Assembly (NCBI RefSeq): GCF_003852405.1
Contig: NZ_QAJM01000003.1
Coordinates: forward strand, 179,160-243,159
Direction: 5' to 3'
Source: Pseudomonas sp. KBW05
Lineage (GTDB): Bacteria; Pseudomonadota; Gammaproteobacteria; Pseudomonadales; Pseudomonadaceae
DNA: 64,000 nt
The stretch's first letter is position 1. Each line of letters begins with the position of its first letter. The notes under the pieces were generated by a model. That model saw only the letters and a list, made by a program, of their open reading frames with translations, did no database searches and had not been told where the DNA came from. The translations under genes and the position numbers were made by a program. Below, piece by piece: positions 1-8,990 of the stretch.

Positions 1-45
1 TCCGTGGGCCGCCGTCATGGGGCGCCTAAGATCAAAAGCTGAAAA

Positions 46-81
<36 letters not shown>

Positions 82-141
82 ACTTGGGCTTTATCAGGTC
101 TAGTAGTTATGTAGATACCTGTGCTCATCAAGGGCAAGCCG

Positions 142-312
142 TTACGCTTCGTCGTCTTCGGCCTTGCCCTGCTCACGTTCCCACAGCTCGGCGGCCCCCG
201 GGAATTCGGTACCGTCTTCAGCGTCGAGGTCATCGGGGTCATACCGACTCAAACAACCCTCCCCCAACGTCGCCGGGGCTTTGGATGTGGCTTTGTCCAG
301 CGGATCGCTCAT
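142..312 (-). CDS. Small acidic hypothetical protein (56 aa)
   Basis: A short acidic, hydrophilic protein starting MSDPLDKATSK and ending in a Glu/Asp-rich tail. The start at 312 is preferred over the ATG at 336 because AAGGAG lies six bases upstream of it. There is no signal peptide or membrane segment. It lies downstream of purU on the same strand, with the purU terminator between them, so it is probably transcribed separately. I recognise no family; small conserved Pseudomonas proteins of this kind are usually annotated as hypothetical. The strong ribosome-binding site is the main support. Confidence 0.6.
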   Translation of the reverse strand: MSDPLDKATSKAPATLGEGCLSRYDPDDLDAEDGTEFPGAAELWEREQGKAEDDEA

Positions 313-341
313 GGTCCACTCCTTAACGGCAGGCAAAGAAA

Positions 342-374
342 AAGGGCCTGGGACGATTTAACGCCCAGGCCCTT
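342..374 (-). terminator. Rho-independent terminator of purU
   Basis: An 11-base perfect inverted repeat (AAGGGCCTGGG / CCCAGGCCCTT) with an 11-base loop lies 25 bases past the purU stop. Read on the minus strand it runs into a T-rich tract (CTTTTTCTTT). Confidence 0.85.
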
Positions 375-398
375 CATTCTTCAATCACAACGCGATGA

Positions 399-1247
399 TC
401 AGAACACGACAGTCTTGTTGCCGTGTACCAACACGCGGTCTTCCAGGTGATAGCGCAGGCCACGGGCCAGCACCATCTTCTCAACGTCGCGACCGAAGCG
501 CACCATATCTTCAATGCTGTCGCTGTGGCTGACGCGTACCACGTCCTGCTCGATGATCGGGCCGGCGTCAAGCTCTTCAGTCACGTAGTGGCACGTTGCA
601 CCAATCAGCTTCACGCCGCGCAGCGAAGCCTGGTGATAAGGCTTGGCGCCAACAAACGACGGCAGGAAGCTGTGGTGAATGTTGATCACCTTGCCCGCGT
701 ACTCACTGCACAGCTCCGGCGGCAGGATCTGCATGTAGCGCGCCAGCACCACGACGTCGGCTTCATGCTGCTTGACCAGGCGGGAAACCTCGGCAAAGGC
801 CGGCTCCTTGTCCTGCGGGTTGACCGGCACGTGGTAATACGGGATGCCATGCCACTCGACCATACTGCGCAGGTCATCATGGTTGGAAATCACACAGGCG
901 ATCTCGCAGTCCAGCTCATCACTGTGCCAGCGGTGCAGCAAGTCGGCGAGGCAGTGGGATTCGCGACTGGCCATCAGCACCACGCGCTTCTTCTGCTCGG
1001 TGTCGGTGATGTGCCAGGTCATCGAGAACTCTTCGGCAATCGGCGCAAATGCGTCGCGGAAGGCATCAAGACCAAAGGGCAGCGAATCGGCACGAATCTC
1101 GTGACGCATGAAAAACCAACCGCTGAGATTGTCCGAGTGATGGCTCGCCTCGGTGATCCAGCCGTTGTGGGAGGCCAGGAAATTACTGACTTTGGCAACG
1201 ATACCAACCCGGTCCGGGCAAGCAATCACCAGCCGAAAAGTGCGCAT
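399..1247 (-). CDS. purU: Formyltetrahydrofolate deformylase PurU
   Basis: It hydrolyses 10-formyl-tetrahydrofolate to formate and tetrahydrofolate, which balances one-carbon pools and supplies formate for purine synthesis. The 282-residue protein has an N-terminal ACT domain (about 1-85, with RLVIACPDRVGIVAKV) followed by a formyltransferase-fold hydrolase domain. The catalytic signatures are visible: ISNH at 120-123, IHHSFLPSF at 190-198 and DAGPIIEQD at 228-235. The ATG at 1247 is chosen because it begins MRTFRLVIACPD, the usual start of the family; an in-frame extension to 1400 crosses the intergenic region. It is divergent from mvaT and ends at a clear terminator. Confidence 0.96.
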   Translation of the reverse strand: MRTFRLVIACPDRVGIVAKVSNFLASHNGWITEASHHSDNLSGWFFMRHEIRADSLPFGLDAFRDAFAPIAEEFSMTWHITDTEQKKRVVLMASRESHCLADLLHRWHSDELDCEIACVISNHDDLRSMVEWHGIPYYHVPVNPQDKEPAFAEVSRLVKQHEADVVVLARYMQILPPELCSEYAGKVINIHHSFLPSFVGAKPYHQASLRGVKLIGATCHYVTEELDAGPIIEQDVVRVSHSDSIEDMVRFGRDVEKMVLARGLRYHLEDRVLVHGNKTVVF

Positions 1248-1389
1248 TAGGGGGAAACTCCAGAACTTCGCAAAGGCCGCCATTCTAGCGACAACGCAGA
1301 AAAACTGCAGTATCCGTTGCGCCCATTCTGAGCGCTCGCCCCGAACACATCCCTTAACAGCGTAAGGTTTTACCACCGTTATATGAACA

Positions 1390-1422
1390 CCTAACTGCAA
1401 GATTGAGCAGTTAGGCCTTTTT
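1390..1422 (+). terminator. Terminator-like hairpin in the purU-mvaT intergenic region
   Basis: CCTAACTGC (1390-1398) pairs perfectly with GCAGTTAGG (1407-1415) across an 8-base loop and is followed by CCTTTTTAA. The gap 1248-1594 lies between divergent genes and holds no ORF. This plus-strand terminator shape therefore either ends a short unannotated transcript or sits in the mvaT leader or upstream region. The remaining features seen in this gap are the purU upstream region and the putative mvaT promoter. Confidence 0.5.
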
Positions 1423-1521
1423 AAGGAGATTATCTTTGCGGCCTACGCCCTATTAATTAACTCGAACGCAAGGCACTGCCACAAACATTCAACGTAATTC
1501 ACATAAATACACCCTTAAATG

Positions 1522-1550
1522 TTTACTTGAGGATTTGGCCTGACTATTAT
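1522..1550 (+). promoter_or_regulatory. Putative sigma-70 promoter of mvaT
   Basis: TTTACT (-35-like) is separated by 17 bases from TATTAT (-10-like), placing transcription start near 1557, about 38 bases ahead of the mvaT ATG. The local sequence is AT-rich. This is pattern matching only. Confidence 0.4.
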
Positions 1551-1594
1551 TGGTCCACGTCCTGTCAATCAGCGCTCTACATAAGGTAGTCCAC

Positions 1595-1969
1595 ATGTCC
1601 CTGATCAACGAATACCGCGCCACCGAAGAAGCTATCAAAGAGCTACAAGCCCGTTTGAAGAATCTGTCGCAAGACGACAAGCTGCAAACTGAACTGGAAT
1701 TCGAAGGCAAACTGCGCACCCTGATGGGTGAATACTCCAAGTCCCTGCGTGACATCATCGCGCTGCTGGACCCAGAGTCGAAAGTTAAGGCACCACGTGG
1801 CGCAGTGAAAACTACCGGCACCAAGCGTGCACGCAAGGTCAAGCAATACAAAAACCCGCACAACGGCGAAGTGATTGAAACCAAAGGTGGCAACCACAAA
1901 ACGCTGAAAGAGTGGAAAGCCAAGTGGGGCGGTGACGTAGTTGAAGGCTGGGCTACCCTGTTGGGCTAA
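1595..1969 (+). CDS. mvaT: H-NS family transcriptional regulator MvaT
   Basis: MvaT is the Pseudomonas H-NS-like xenogeneic silencer: it coats AT-rich DNA and represses horizontally acquired genes. The 124-residue protein has an N-terminal charged coiled-coil oligomerisation region (about 1-60, beginning MSLINEYRATEEAIKELQ). A basic linker (KRARKVKQYKNP) follows, then the C-terminal DNA-binding module with the KGGN loop that enters the minor groove and the WKAKWG segment. The ATG at 1595 is chosen over an in-frame upstream ATG at 1550 because family members begin MSLINEY. It is monocistronic and ends at a strong terminator. The AT-richer Tc toxin island further along is the sort of region it would be expected to silence (inference). 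Confidence 0.96.
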   Translation: MSLINEYRATEEAIKELQARLKNLSQDDKLQTELEFEGKLRTLMGEYSKSLRDIIALLDPESKVKAPRGAVKTTGTKRARKVKQYKNPHNGEVIETKGGNHKTLKEWKAKWGGDVVEGWATLLG

Positions 1970-2006
1970 GCCTCATCGGGCCAAGGCCTGATGCGCAACA
2001 CATTGA

Positions 2007-2033
2007 AAACGCCAGCTTGCTGGCGTTTTTTTA
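2007..2033. terminator. Bidirectional terminator between mvaT and sbcB
   Basis: AACGCCAGC-TT-GCTGGCGTT forms a compact GC stem followed by a T7 run on the plus strand, and is preceded by an A-run that gives a T-tract on the minus strand. It lies between the convergent mvaT and sbcB stops. Confidence 0.9.
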
Positions 2034-2056
2034 TGGCCGGCTTTTTAATAACCCGA

Positions 2057-3484
2057 TTACAAATTGAAGCGTGCCGCTAAAGAATCGGCATAATGCTGCC
2101 ACTGATCCAACACCTGAAGCTGATACGGCGTAGCACTTACCGCCAACTCCAGGCGCGCCTGGTTAAATGCCTCAAGGGTAATCGGCGCCCCCCACTCAGC
2201 CTCCGTCAGACGCTGCGCACAGAACAGTTTCCAGCGTTGTTGTTCCTCGCTGTTCAAGGTCTCTGGAAAGTTACGCGCACGGTAGCGAAATAATAATTCG
2301 GGTAGCCGATGATCATCGAAAGGCCACGACTGGCTCGCTAATTGTGCCGGCTCGGCGTTGCGCACTTGCTCGCATAAACGACGATCACGATCACCGATAA
2401 AACCATCATAAAGCTGCTGCTCCGGGTCATGGGTCGGCGCAAAATCTTCCTCGGCATAAATCGCCGCCAACTTGTCGCGCCAAACTTCCTGTGCGTCAGT
2501 TAGCCGCAGCGCACGTGCCTGATAACTGTCCATATCCAATTGCAAACGCTCGCGATCTTGCGCCCGCAGCACACTCAATGGCGCCACCACCGGGCAGCGA
2601 TTAATGTGCAGCAACTTGAGGGGCACCGGCAACTCACCCTCCGCCAGCTCATCACGCCGTGTGTAAAGGCGCTGGCGTAGCGTCTCGGCGTCAAGGTCCA
2701 GCAACCCTTGAGGGTCGAGGCCCAGGTCGCACACGATCAATGCATTGCGATTGCGTGGGTGCCACGCCAACGGCAGTACCACGCCCAGGTAATGGCGTTC
2801 AGCAGAAAAGCGCCCGGAAATATGCACCATCGGTTGCAGCAGCCGTACCTGGTCCATTACACGCTGCTTGCTGCGCAGCTCGAACAGCCAGTCGTACAGC
2901 TTGGGCTGTTTTTCCCGTACCAGCCGCGCCAACGCGATGGTGGCACGCACGTCGGACAAGGCATCGTGGGCCTGGCCGTGGTCAATGCCGTTGGCCGCGG
3001 TCAGGCGTTCAAGCTTGAGCGTGACGCGCCCGTCCTGTTGCGGCCACTCGATACCTTCCGGGCGCAGGGCGTAGGCAGTGCGCACCACATCGATCAAATC
3101 CCAGCGGCTGTTACCCCCTTGCCACTCACGCGCATAAGGGTCGAAAAAGTTGCGATACAGGCTGTAGCGCGTCATTTCATCGTCAAACCGCAGGGTGTTG
3201 TAACCCGCTCCGCATGTACCAGGGGCTGCCAGCTCCGCGTGTACCCGCGTCATGAAATCAGCCTCGGCCAAGCCCTTTTGCGCGAGGATGTCCGGGGTGA
3301 TGCCTGTGATCGCACAAGCGGCAGGATGGGGCAGGATATCGTCGCTGGGCTGGCAGTACAGGTTGACCGGCGGCCCGACTTCGTTCAGTTCGAGGTCGGT
3401 GCGGATACCGGCGACCTGAAGCGGACGATCGCTGCGCGGGTTGATGCCGGTGGTTTCATAGTCGTACCAGAAAATGGAGGTCAC
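2057..3484 (-). CDS. sbcB: Exodeoxyribonuclease I (SbcB)
   Basis: A 3'-5' single-strand-specific DNA exonuclease of the DEDD superfamily, used in recombination and mismatch repair. The protein is about 475 residues, the usual family length. It starts at a GTG at 3484 with CAGGAA six bases upstream, so that FWYDYETTG carries the first catalytic Asp-x-Glu at residues 8-10. The ExoIII-type core continues with HDALSDVRAT (the His/Asp pair) near residue 190, and is followed by the SH3-like and C-terminal helical regions (EEDFAPTHDPEQQLYDGFI). An ATG-started extension to 3745 would run into the promoter region of the RDD gene and is rejected. It converges with mvaT. Confidence 0.95.
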   Translation of the reverse strand: MTSIFWYDYETTGINPRSDRPLQVAGIRTDLELNEVGPPVNLYCQPSDDILPHPAACAITGITPDILAQKGLAEADFMTRVHAELAAPGTCGAGYNTLRFDDEMTRYSLYRNFFDPYAREWQGGNSRWDLIDVVRTAYALRPEGIEWPQQDGRVTLKLERLTAANGIDHGQAHDALSDVRATIALARLVREKQPKLYDWLFELRSKQRVMDQVRLLQPMVHISGRFSAERHYLGVVLPLAWHPRNRNALIVCDLGLDPQGLLDLDAETLRQRLYTRRDELAEGELPVPLKLLHINRCPVVAPLSVLRAQDRERLQLDMDSYQARALRLTDAQEVWRDKLAAIYAEEDFAPTHDPEQQLYDGFIGDRDRRLCEQVRNAEPAQLASQSWPFDDHRLPELLFRYRARNFPETLNSEEQQRWKLFCAQRLTEAEWGAPITLEAFNQARLELAVSATPYQLQVLDQWQHYADSLAARFNL

Positions 3485-3651
3485 GGGCTGTTCCTGTGCT
3501 GATGATGCGCAAAGTCTAGGCGCTGCAAGGCGCTCGAAGCCAGCGCGATATCGCCTGTACAAACATCCAGCAAAAGCTTGAGTGGTTGCTTCCGGCGCCG
3601 ACACTGCTAGCATCCGTGTCTGCCAGCCACACTGCACTGCCAAGGATCGCG

Positions 3652-4344
3652 ATGCCATCAGCCCCACTGGACACCCGTTACCAGATCGAGACCCCGGAGG
3701 GCATCGACCTGCCGCTGCGCCCAGCAGGCCTTGCGCCGCGTGCATTGGCCTTTGCGTTCGACCTGGGCTTGCGCGGGCTGGTCATGGGAATCCTCATCGT
3801 CCCCCTGGCATTGCTCGGCAACCTCGGGATCGGCATCGGTTCGCTGCTGCTGTTCCTGGTCAGTTGGTGGTATATGGTGCTGTTCGAAGTGCTCAACCAG
3901 GGCTGCTCGCCGGGTAAGCAGGTGATGGGCTTGCGTGTCGTTCAGGACGACGGCACGCCCATCAGTTGGTCAGCCTCGTTGATTCGCAACCTGCTGCGTT
4001 TTATCGACATGCTGCCTTTCGGTTATTTTCTCGGGGCAATCAGCTGCCTGCAGCACCCGCATTTCAAACGGCTCGGCGACTTGGCCGCCGGCACCCTGGT
4101 GATCTACCACGAACGCCCCCTGCCACGCCCCAAAGTGCCCCAGGCCGCCGCCCTGCGGCTACCCTTTGCCCTGGACCTCAACGAGCAACGCGCCATTCTC
4201 GGCTTTGCCGAACGCCAGGGTGAACTGTCCGCCGAGCGGGTTCACGAACTGGCTTCGATCCTCGCGACGCCCTTGCAAGTGTCTCCGGCCCGGGCCGTCG
4301 AGCAACTCAACGGCGTGGCCCGTGGCCTGTTGGGGCCGACATGA
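3652..4344 (+). CDS. RDD family membrane protein
   Basis: A 230-residue inner-membrane protein with an RDD domain. Three to four hydrophobic segments lie between about residues 30 and 150, with the family's Arg and Asp residues near the membrane helices and a PGKQVMGLRVV-type loop. A soluble tail of about 80 residues follows. The ATG at 3652 has AAGGA upstream. It is the first gene of a tightly packed six-gene operon and overlaps the next gene by ATGA. RDD proteins are thought to be transporters or accessory membrane proteins, but the substrate is unknown. The same set of families occurs together in many bacteria, which suggests a joint envelope role (inference). Confidence 0.88.
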   Translation: MPSAPLDTRYQIETPEGIDLPLRPAGLAPRALAFAFDLGLRGLVMGILIVPLALLGNLGIGIGSLLLFLVSWWYMVLFEVLNQGCSPGKQVMGLRVVQDDGTPISWSASLIRNLLRFIDMLPFGYFLGAISCLQHPHFKRLGDLAAGTLVIYHERPLPRPKVPQAAALRLPFALDLNEQRAILGFAERQGELSAERVHELASILATPLQVSPARAVEQLNGVARGLLGPT

Positions 4345-5318
4345 AACAGAGCCTCTTCGAACACCGTCACCAGCCCCAATGGCAGGCCTTCACGGCACAG
4401 CTGGAACAGTTGGAGCAAGGCAAGGCCAAGGCCAGTGACCTGGCCGGCTTCCCTCATCAGTATCGACGCCTGTGCCAACACCTCGCCCTGGCGCAGGAGC
4501 GCGGCTACAGCAGCTACCTGGTGGACCCACTGCAGCAACTGGCCCTGCGTGGCCATCAACAGTTGTATCGCCATCGCAGCCAATTGGGGGCGAAGGTACT
4601 GAGCTTCGTACTCGCGGACTTCCCGCGCCTGGTACGCGCCCAGTGGCGCTTTGTGTTGGCCGCCAGCCTGCTGTTCTTCGGCAGCCTGGTGGGCGTAGCA
4701 GTGCTGGTGTTCCTGTTTCCCGACCTGATCTACAGCATCGTCAGCCCCCAGCAGGTGGCCGAGATGCAAAGCATGTATGACCCCGCTGCCAGCCGTCTCG
4801 GGCGGGCCGCCGAGCGCGCGTCCAGTGAAGACTGGATGATGTTTGGCTACTACGTGATGCACAACATCGGTATCGCCTTCCAGACCTTTGCCGCTGGCTT
4901 GCTCCTGGGTTTGGGCAGCGTGTTCTTCTTGATTTTCAACGGCCTGATCATCGGCGCGATCTCCGGCCACCTCACCGAAATCGGCTACGGCCAGACGTTC
5001 TGGTCATTCGTGATCGGCCATGGTGCCTTTGAACTCAGCGCTATCGCCCTGGCTGGCGCGGCAGGCCTGCAGTTGGGCTGGGCGTTGATCGCTCCCGGAC
5101 AACTGACCCGTGGTGAATCCCTGAGGCTGGCGGCCCATCAAAGCGTGCAGATGCTCTGCGGCGTGATGGCGTTCCTCCTGATCGCAGCGTTTATCGAAGC
5201 CTACTGGTCCTCCACCACCAACATTGCACCGTGGCTCAAATACCTCGTGGGTGCCCTGCTCTGGCTGCTGGTGGCCACTTACCTGATCTTTGCCGGACGG
5301 ATTCGCCATGCGCCTTAG
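4341..5318 (+). CDS. Stage II sporulation protein M (SpoIIM/DUF95) family membrane protein
   Basis: A 325-residue integral membrane protein of the SpoIIM (DUF95) family. A soluble N-terminal helical part (1-95) precedes four or more hydrophobic segments, at about 110-130, 180-215, 235-260 and 270-315. Spore formers use SpoIIM for septal peptidoglycan remodelling, but this organism does not sporulate and its family members sit in MoxR/DUF58 operons with unknown function. It overlaps the RDD gene by four bases and the next gene by eleven, implying translational coupling. Confidence 0.87.
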   Translation: MKQSLFEHRHQPQWQAFTAQLEQLEQGKAKASDLAGFPHQYRRLCQHLALAQERGYSSYLVDPLQQLALRGHQQLYRHRSQLGAKVLSFVLADFPRLVRAQWRFVLAASLLFFGSLVGVAVLVFLFPDLIYSIVSPQQVAEMQSMYDPAASRLGRAAERASSEDWMMFGYYVMHNIGIAFQTFAAGLLLGLGSVFFLIFNGLIIGAISGHLTEIGYGQTFWSFVIGHGAFELSAIALAGAAGLQLGWALIAPGQLTRGESLRLAAHQSVQMLCGVMAFLLIAAFIEAYWSSTTNIAPWLKYLVGALLWLLVATYLIFAGRIRHAP

Positions 5319-6837
5319 TAATGCAAGCGTGGTCATTCGCCCTCGCACATCCTGGGAGGCCATGGACCTTGGGGTGCTCATGGCGCAGGAACATCGCTGG
5401 CTGCTGATGGGCAGTTGGGCGTTGGTCACATTGCCGATTTTCGCGTTGCTGACAGCACTGCTGTGGAAGTACCCCTCCATGGTCATGTTCCTGTTCTGGT
5501 GGTTGAAGCCGGCCTTTGATCGTCTGCCGCTGTATATCCTGTCCAAAACCCTGTTCGCAGAAACGCCCAGTATTGGCCAAGCCGTGCGCCAATGGCCGCG
5601 CCTGCTCAAAGGCCAACTGCTGGTCAGCCTGACCTGGCGGCGATTCAGCCTGAGCCGCAGCTTCGCAATGCCCGTCAGCCAACTCGAAGGCCTGGATGGC
5701 AAGGAACGCCAGCGTCGTCTAGGCGTATTGCAACAACGCAACGCCGGGGCCGGGCGCTGGTTGACCATTATCGGGATGCACCTGGAGATAGGCCTGTGGC
5801 TGGGGTGCATGGCCCTGTTCTACTTGTTCATCCCCCAACAGCTGGAGCTGGATTGGGACTGGCGACGGCTGGCATTGGCCACCGGGTCAGAGGCGCTCTG
5901 GCTGGAACACTTGGGCAATGGGTTCTACGCCCTGATCCTGGTGTTCTGGGAACCCATTTACGTGGCGTGCGGTTTCAGCCTTTACCTCAATCGCCGCACC
6001 GTGCTGGAAGCCTGGGACCTGGAGCTGGTGTTCCGCCGCCTGCGTCAACGCCTGAGCAGCGCGGTGCCACTTGCACTGCTGGTATTCGTGCTGATCTGCG
6101 CCCCTTCCAGCCGCCCGGCGATGGCCGATGAGGCGTCCGCGACCAATCAAGTAAGCACCCAGGCAGCCAGCCAATCGATCAAGGCATTGCTGGATAAACC
6201 ACCGTTCAAAAACCCGGAAACTGTCACGCGTTATCGCTTCGGCGAAGAAAAGCCCGCCGCTGAAAACAAACCCCGCGGCAACGGCAAGCTGCCGGCCTGG
6301 CTGCAAGCATTGCTGGACAACCTCAACAGCAACGCCTTCAAACACATTGCCCAGGGCATGGAAGTATTGCTTTGGAGCCTGTTGGCAGGCGGCATTGCCC
6401 TGTTGGTCTGGCGCTATCGCGACTGGCTGCACACCTTTGTCACCCAGCGCCGGCCACGCCAACCCAAACCCGGCAAGCCGCTGCCCACCCAACTGTTCGG
6501 CCTGGAGCTGGGCGCTGAAACCTTACCCGACGATATCGCCAGCACCGCTGAGCAACTTTGGCCCACGCAGCCACGGGAAGCGCTCGGCCTGCTCTATCGC
6601 GGCCTGCTCAGCCGGCTGTTGCACGACTTCAACCTGCCACTCAAAAGCGCGGACACCGAAGGCCAGGTTCTGGAACGCATTCAAAAGCTGGAACAGCCAC
6701 AGCTGCTGGCATTCAGTGACGAGCTGACACGACACTGGCAAAACCTCGCATATGGCCATCGCCTTCCCCCGGTCCAGGCTCAACAGCAACTATGCAGTCA
6801 TTGGCGCGCCCTATTCAATTCGGGAGCGTCCCAATGA
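5308..6837 (+). CDS. DUF4129 domain-containing membrane protein
   Basis: A 509-residue protein whose N-terminal half holds several membrane segments (about 30-60, 165-190, 205-230, 250-272). A soluble loop follows, then one more membrane helix near 345-365 and a C-terminal soluble DUF4129 region with AEQLWPTQPREALGLLYRG. The start at 5308 overlaps the 3' end of the SpoIIM gene; an ATG at 5290 is also possible. DUF4129 is typically a short C-terminal module in transglutaminase or MoxR-linked loci. The long hydrophobic N-terminus here suggests a scaffold for the complex (inference). Confidence 0.82.
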   Translation: MRLSNASVVIRPRTSWEAMDLGVLMAQEHRWLLMGSWALVTLPIFALLTALLWKYPSMVMFLFWWLKPAFDRLPLYILSKTLFAETPSIGQAVRQWPRLLKGQLLVSLTWRRFSLSRSFAMPVSQLEGLDGKERQRRLGVLQQRNAGAGRWLTIIGMHLEIGLWLGCMALFYLFIPQQLELDWDWRRLALATGSEALWLEHLGNGFYALILVFWEPIYVACGFSLYLNRRTVLEAWDLELVFRRLRQRLSSAVPLALLVFVLICAPSSRPAMADEASATNQVSTQAASQSIKALLDKPPFKNPETVTRYRFGEEKPAAENKPRGNGKLPAWLQALLDNLNSNAFKHIAQGMEVLLWSLLAGGIALLVWRYRDWLHTFVTQRRPRQPKPGKPLPTQLFGLELGAETLPDDIASTAEQLWPTQPREALGLLYRGLLSRLLHDFNLPLKSADTEGQVLERIQKLEQPQLLAFSDELTRHWQNLAYGHRLPPVQAQQQLCSHWRALFNSGASQ

Positions 6838-7991
6838 ACCGGCCATTCTTGTGGGTCGGCTTGCTGCTCGTGGGCTTGCTGGGGCTGGGGAGCTATTTCC
6901 TCTGGAGCAACGCCGTCCCCTACGACGAAATCATCGACCACGGCCCCTCTCCAGAAGCCAGGGCCAACCCTTACCTGGCGGCGGAACACTTCCTGCGCCA
7001 GCACGGCCTGAGCGTCCAGCATGCCAATGGCCTGGAGCGCCTGGCGACCCTTCCCGCCACGGGCAACAGCCTGTTGTTGCTGGGGGAGCGCAGCAACATG
7101 TCGCCTCGCCAGGTCGAACAACTCCTGGCATGGGCCAAGGCCGGCGGCCATCTGTTGTTGGTGGCCGAAGCACTGTGGGACGAAGAAAGCGGCAAAAGCG
7201 GCGATTTGCTGCTTGATCGCCTGCATCTCCAGCAAACATTGAGTGACGAACCTGAAGAGCCCGCCCAGGCCCGCAAAAAGCGGGCTCCCGACCTGACAAA
7301 GCTCTATGTCGACAACGAAACCGCTCCGGCCTATTTCAGCTTCGACACTGACTTCAACCTCACCGACCCCAAGCACCTGGCGCAGTTTTCCGCCAACAGC
7401 GCGAAGTCCAGCCACCTGATGCAACTCAAGCTCGGACAAGGCATTGTGACGGTGATCACCGACAGCGACCTGTGGAAGTACCCGGCAATTGGCAGGCACG
7501 ACAACGCCTGGCTGTTGTGGTACCTCAACCAAGGCACCGATGTGACCTTGCTGTTCAACAGCGACGTGGATGACCTCTTCACCTTGTTGCTGCGCTATTT
7601 CCCCCAAGCCCTGGTGGCGCTCGCCGCACTGCTCGCCCTGGCGCTTTGGCACGCCGGCATGCGGCAAGGCCCGATGCGCGCCCCCGCGCCCAAGGCGCGC
7701 CGACAATTGCTGGAACACTTGCAGGCCAGTGCCGATTTCCTGCTGCGCCGCAGTGGCCAGGGTGTCTTGTTGCACGCCTTGCAGCGCGACATCCTGCGCG
7801 CCGCAAGGCGTCGCCACCCAGGCTTTGAACACCTCGACACGGCTGAACAGCAGCAAGCCCTTGAACAGCTGACACGCCAACCCTCTCACGTCATCAGTCA
7901 GGCCCTCGGCCCACTTCCGGCAAAACGGCTTTCCAGTGCCGACTTCAGCCGCCAGGTGGCAAGCCTGCAAACTCTCAGGAACGCCCTATGA
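6834..7991 (+). CDS. DUF4350 domain-containing membrane protein
   Basis: A 385-residue protein with an N-terminal membrane anchor (about 5-25), a long DUF4350 region and a second membrane helix near 255-275 followed by a basic cytoplasmic tail. The DUF4350 region begins with the conserved N-P-Y-L-A-A stretch and runs through the LLLLGERSNM and HLLLVAEALWDEES segments, a fold related to glutamine-amidotransferase-like or ABC-auxiliary proteins. It overlaps the DUF4129 gene by ATGA and the MoxR gene by ATGA. Its molecular role is unknown; co-occurrence with MoxR and DUF58 is the strongest clue. Confidence 0.83.
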   Translation: MNRPFLWVGLLLVGLLGLGSYFLWSNAVPYDEIIDHGPSPEARANPYLAAEHFLRQHGLSVQHANGLERLATLPATGNSLLLLGERSNMSPRQVEQLLAWAKAGGHLLLVAEALWDEESGKSGDLLLDRLHLQQTLSDEPEEPAQARKKRAPDLTKLYVDNETAPAYFSFDTDFNLTDPKHLAQFSANSAKSSHLMQLKLGQGIVTVITDSDLWKYPAIGRHDNAWLLWYLNQGTDVTLLFNSDVDDLFTLLLRYFPQALVALAALLALALWHAGMRQGPMRAPAPKARRQLLEHLQASADFLLRRSGQGVLLHALQRDILRAARRRHPGFEHLDTAEQQQALEQLTRQPSHVISQALGPLPAKRLSSADFSRQVASLQTLRNAL

Positions 7992-8983
7992 GCGAATATT
8001 CCCCGGCACCAGCTCCGACGACCGAAGCCCTGCACCTGGCCAGCCAGCAGGCACAGGCCCTGCGTGTTGAACTGCGCAAGGCGGTGATTGGCCAGGATCA
8101 AGTGATCGATGACGTGCTCACGGCACTGATCGCCGGCGGCCACGTATTGCTGGAAGGCGTGCCCGGCCTGGGCAAGACCTTGCTGGTACGTGCCCTGGCG
8201 CGGTGTTTTGGCGGCGACTTCGCGCGCATCCAGTTCACCCCGGACTTGATGCCTAGCGATGTCACCGGTCACGCCGTGTATGACCTGCACACCGAGCAGT
8301 TCAAGCTGCGCAAAGGGCCGCTGTTTACCCATTTGCTGCTGGCTGACGAAATCAACCGCGCCCCAGCCAAGACCCAAGCTGCCTTGCTCGAAGCCATGCA
8401 GGAGCGCCAGGTCACTCTTGAAGGGGAAGCGTTGCCCATTGGTCAACCGTTCATGGTGCTGGCAACCCAGAACCCGATCGAACAGGAAGGCACCTACCCG
8501 TTGCCCGAGGCCGAATTGGACCGCTTCATGCTGAAGGTGCGCATGGACTACCCCGATGCCCAGCAGGAGCTGGACATGGTGCGTGAGGTCACGCGCTCAT
8601 CCCGCGCCGACATGCTCGACGTACAGCCCCTGCGCACCGTGCTGCACGCCGAAGATGTGCTGCAACTCCAGCAGATCGCCAGTGAGCTCGCCCTGGACGA
8701 GCAAGTCCTGGACTATGCCGTGCGCCTGGCACGCGCCACCCGCAGCTGGCCCGGCTTGACCATCGGAGCCGGCCCCCGTGCGTCTATCGCCCTGGTGCGC
8801 GGTGCCCGGGCCAGGGCCCTGTTGCGCGGCGGCGAGTTCGTCACCCCGGATGACATCAAGAGTTGCGCCTTGGCCGTATTGCGCCACCGGGTGCGTATCG
8901 CCCCGGAACTGGACATCGACGGATTGGACGTGGACCAGGTGCTCAAGCAAATGCTCGACCAGATCCCGGCCCCTCGGCAGTGA
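7988..8983 (+). CDS. MoxR family AAA+ ATPase
   Basis: A 331-residue cytoplasmic AAA+ chaperone-like ATPase. Walker A is GVPGLGKT at 57-64 and Walker B is LLLADE ending at 121, with NRAPAKTQAALLEAMQE following as typical of MoxR. Sensor 1 (ATQNP) and the arginine-finger region (PLPEAELDRFMLK) are present, with a C-terminal lid domain. MoxR proteins usually act on partner proteins carrying von Willebrand-like or DUF58 domains; the next gene encodes such a DUF58 protein, seven bases after this stop. Confidence 0.95.
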   Translation: MSEYSPAPAPTTEALHLASQQAQALRVELRKAVIGQDQVIDDVLTALIAGGHVLLEGVPGLGKTLLVRALARCFGGDFARIQFTPDLMPSDVTGHAVYDLHTEQFKLRKGPLFTHLLLADEINRAPAKTQAALLEAMQERQVTLEGEALPIGQPFMVLATQNPIEQEGTYPLPEAELDRFMLKVRMDYPDAQQELDMVREVTRSSRADMLDVQPLRTVLHAEDVLQLQQIASELALDEQVLDYAVRLARATRSWPGLTIGAGPRASIALVRGARARALLRGGEFVTPDDIKSCALAVLRHRVRIAPELDIDGLDVDQVLKQMLDQIPAPRQ

Positions 8984-8990
8984 TCCGCCC

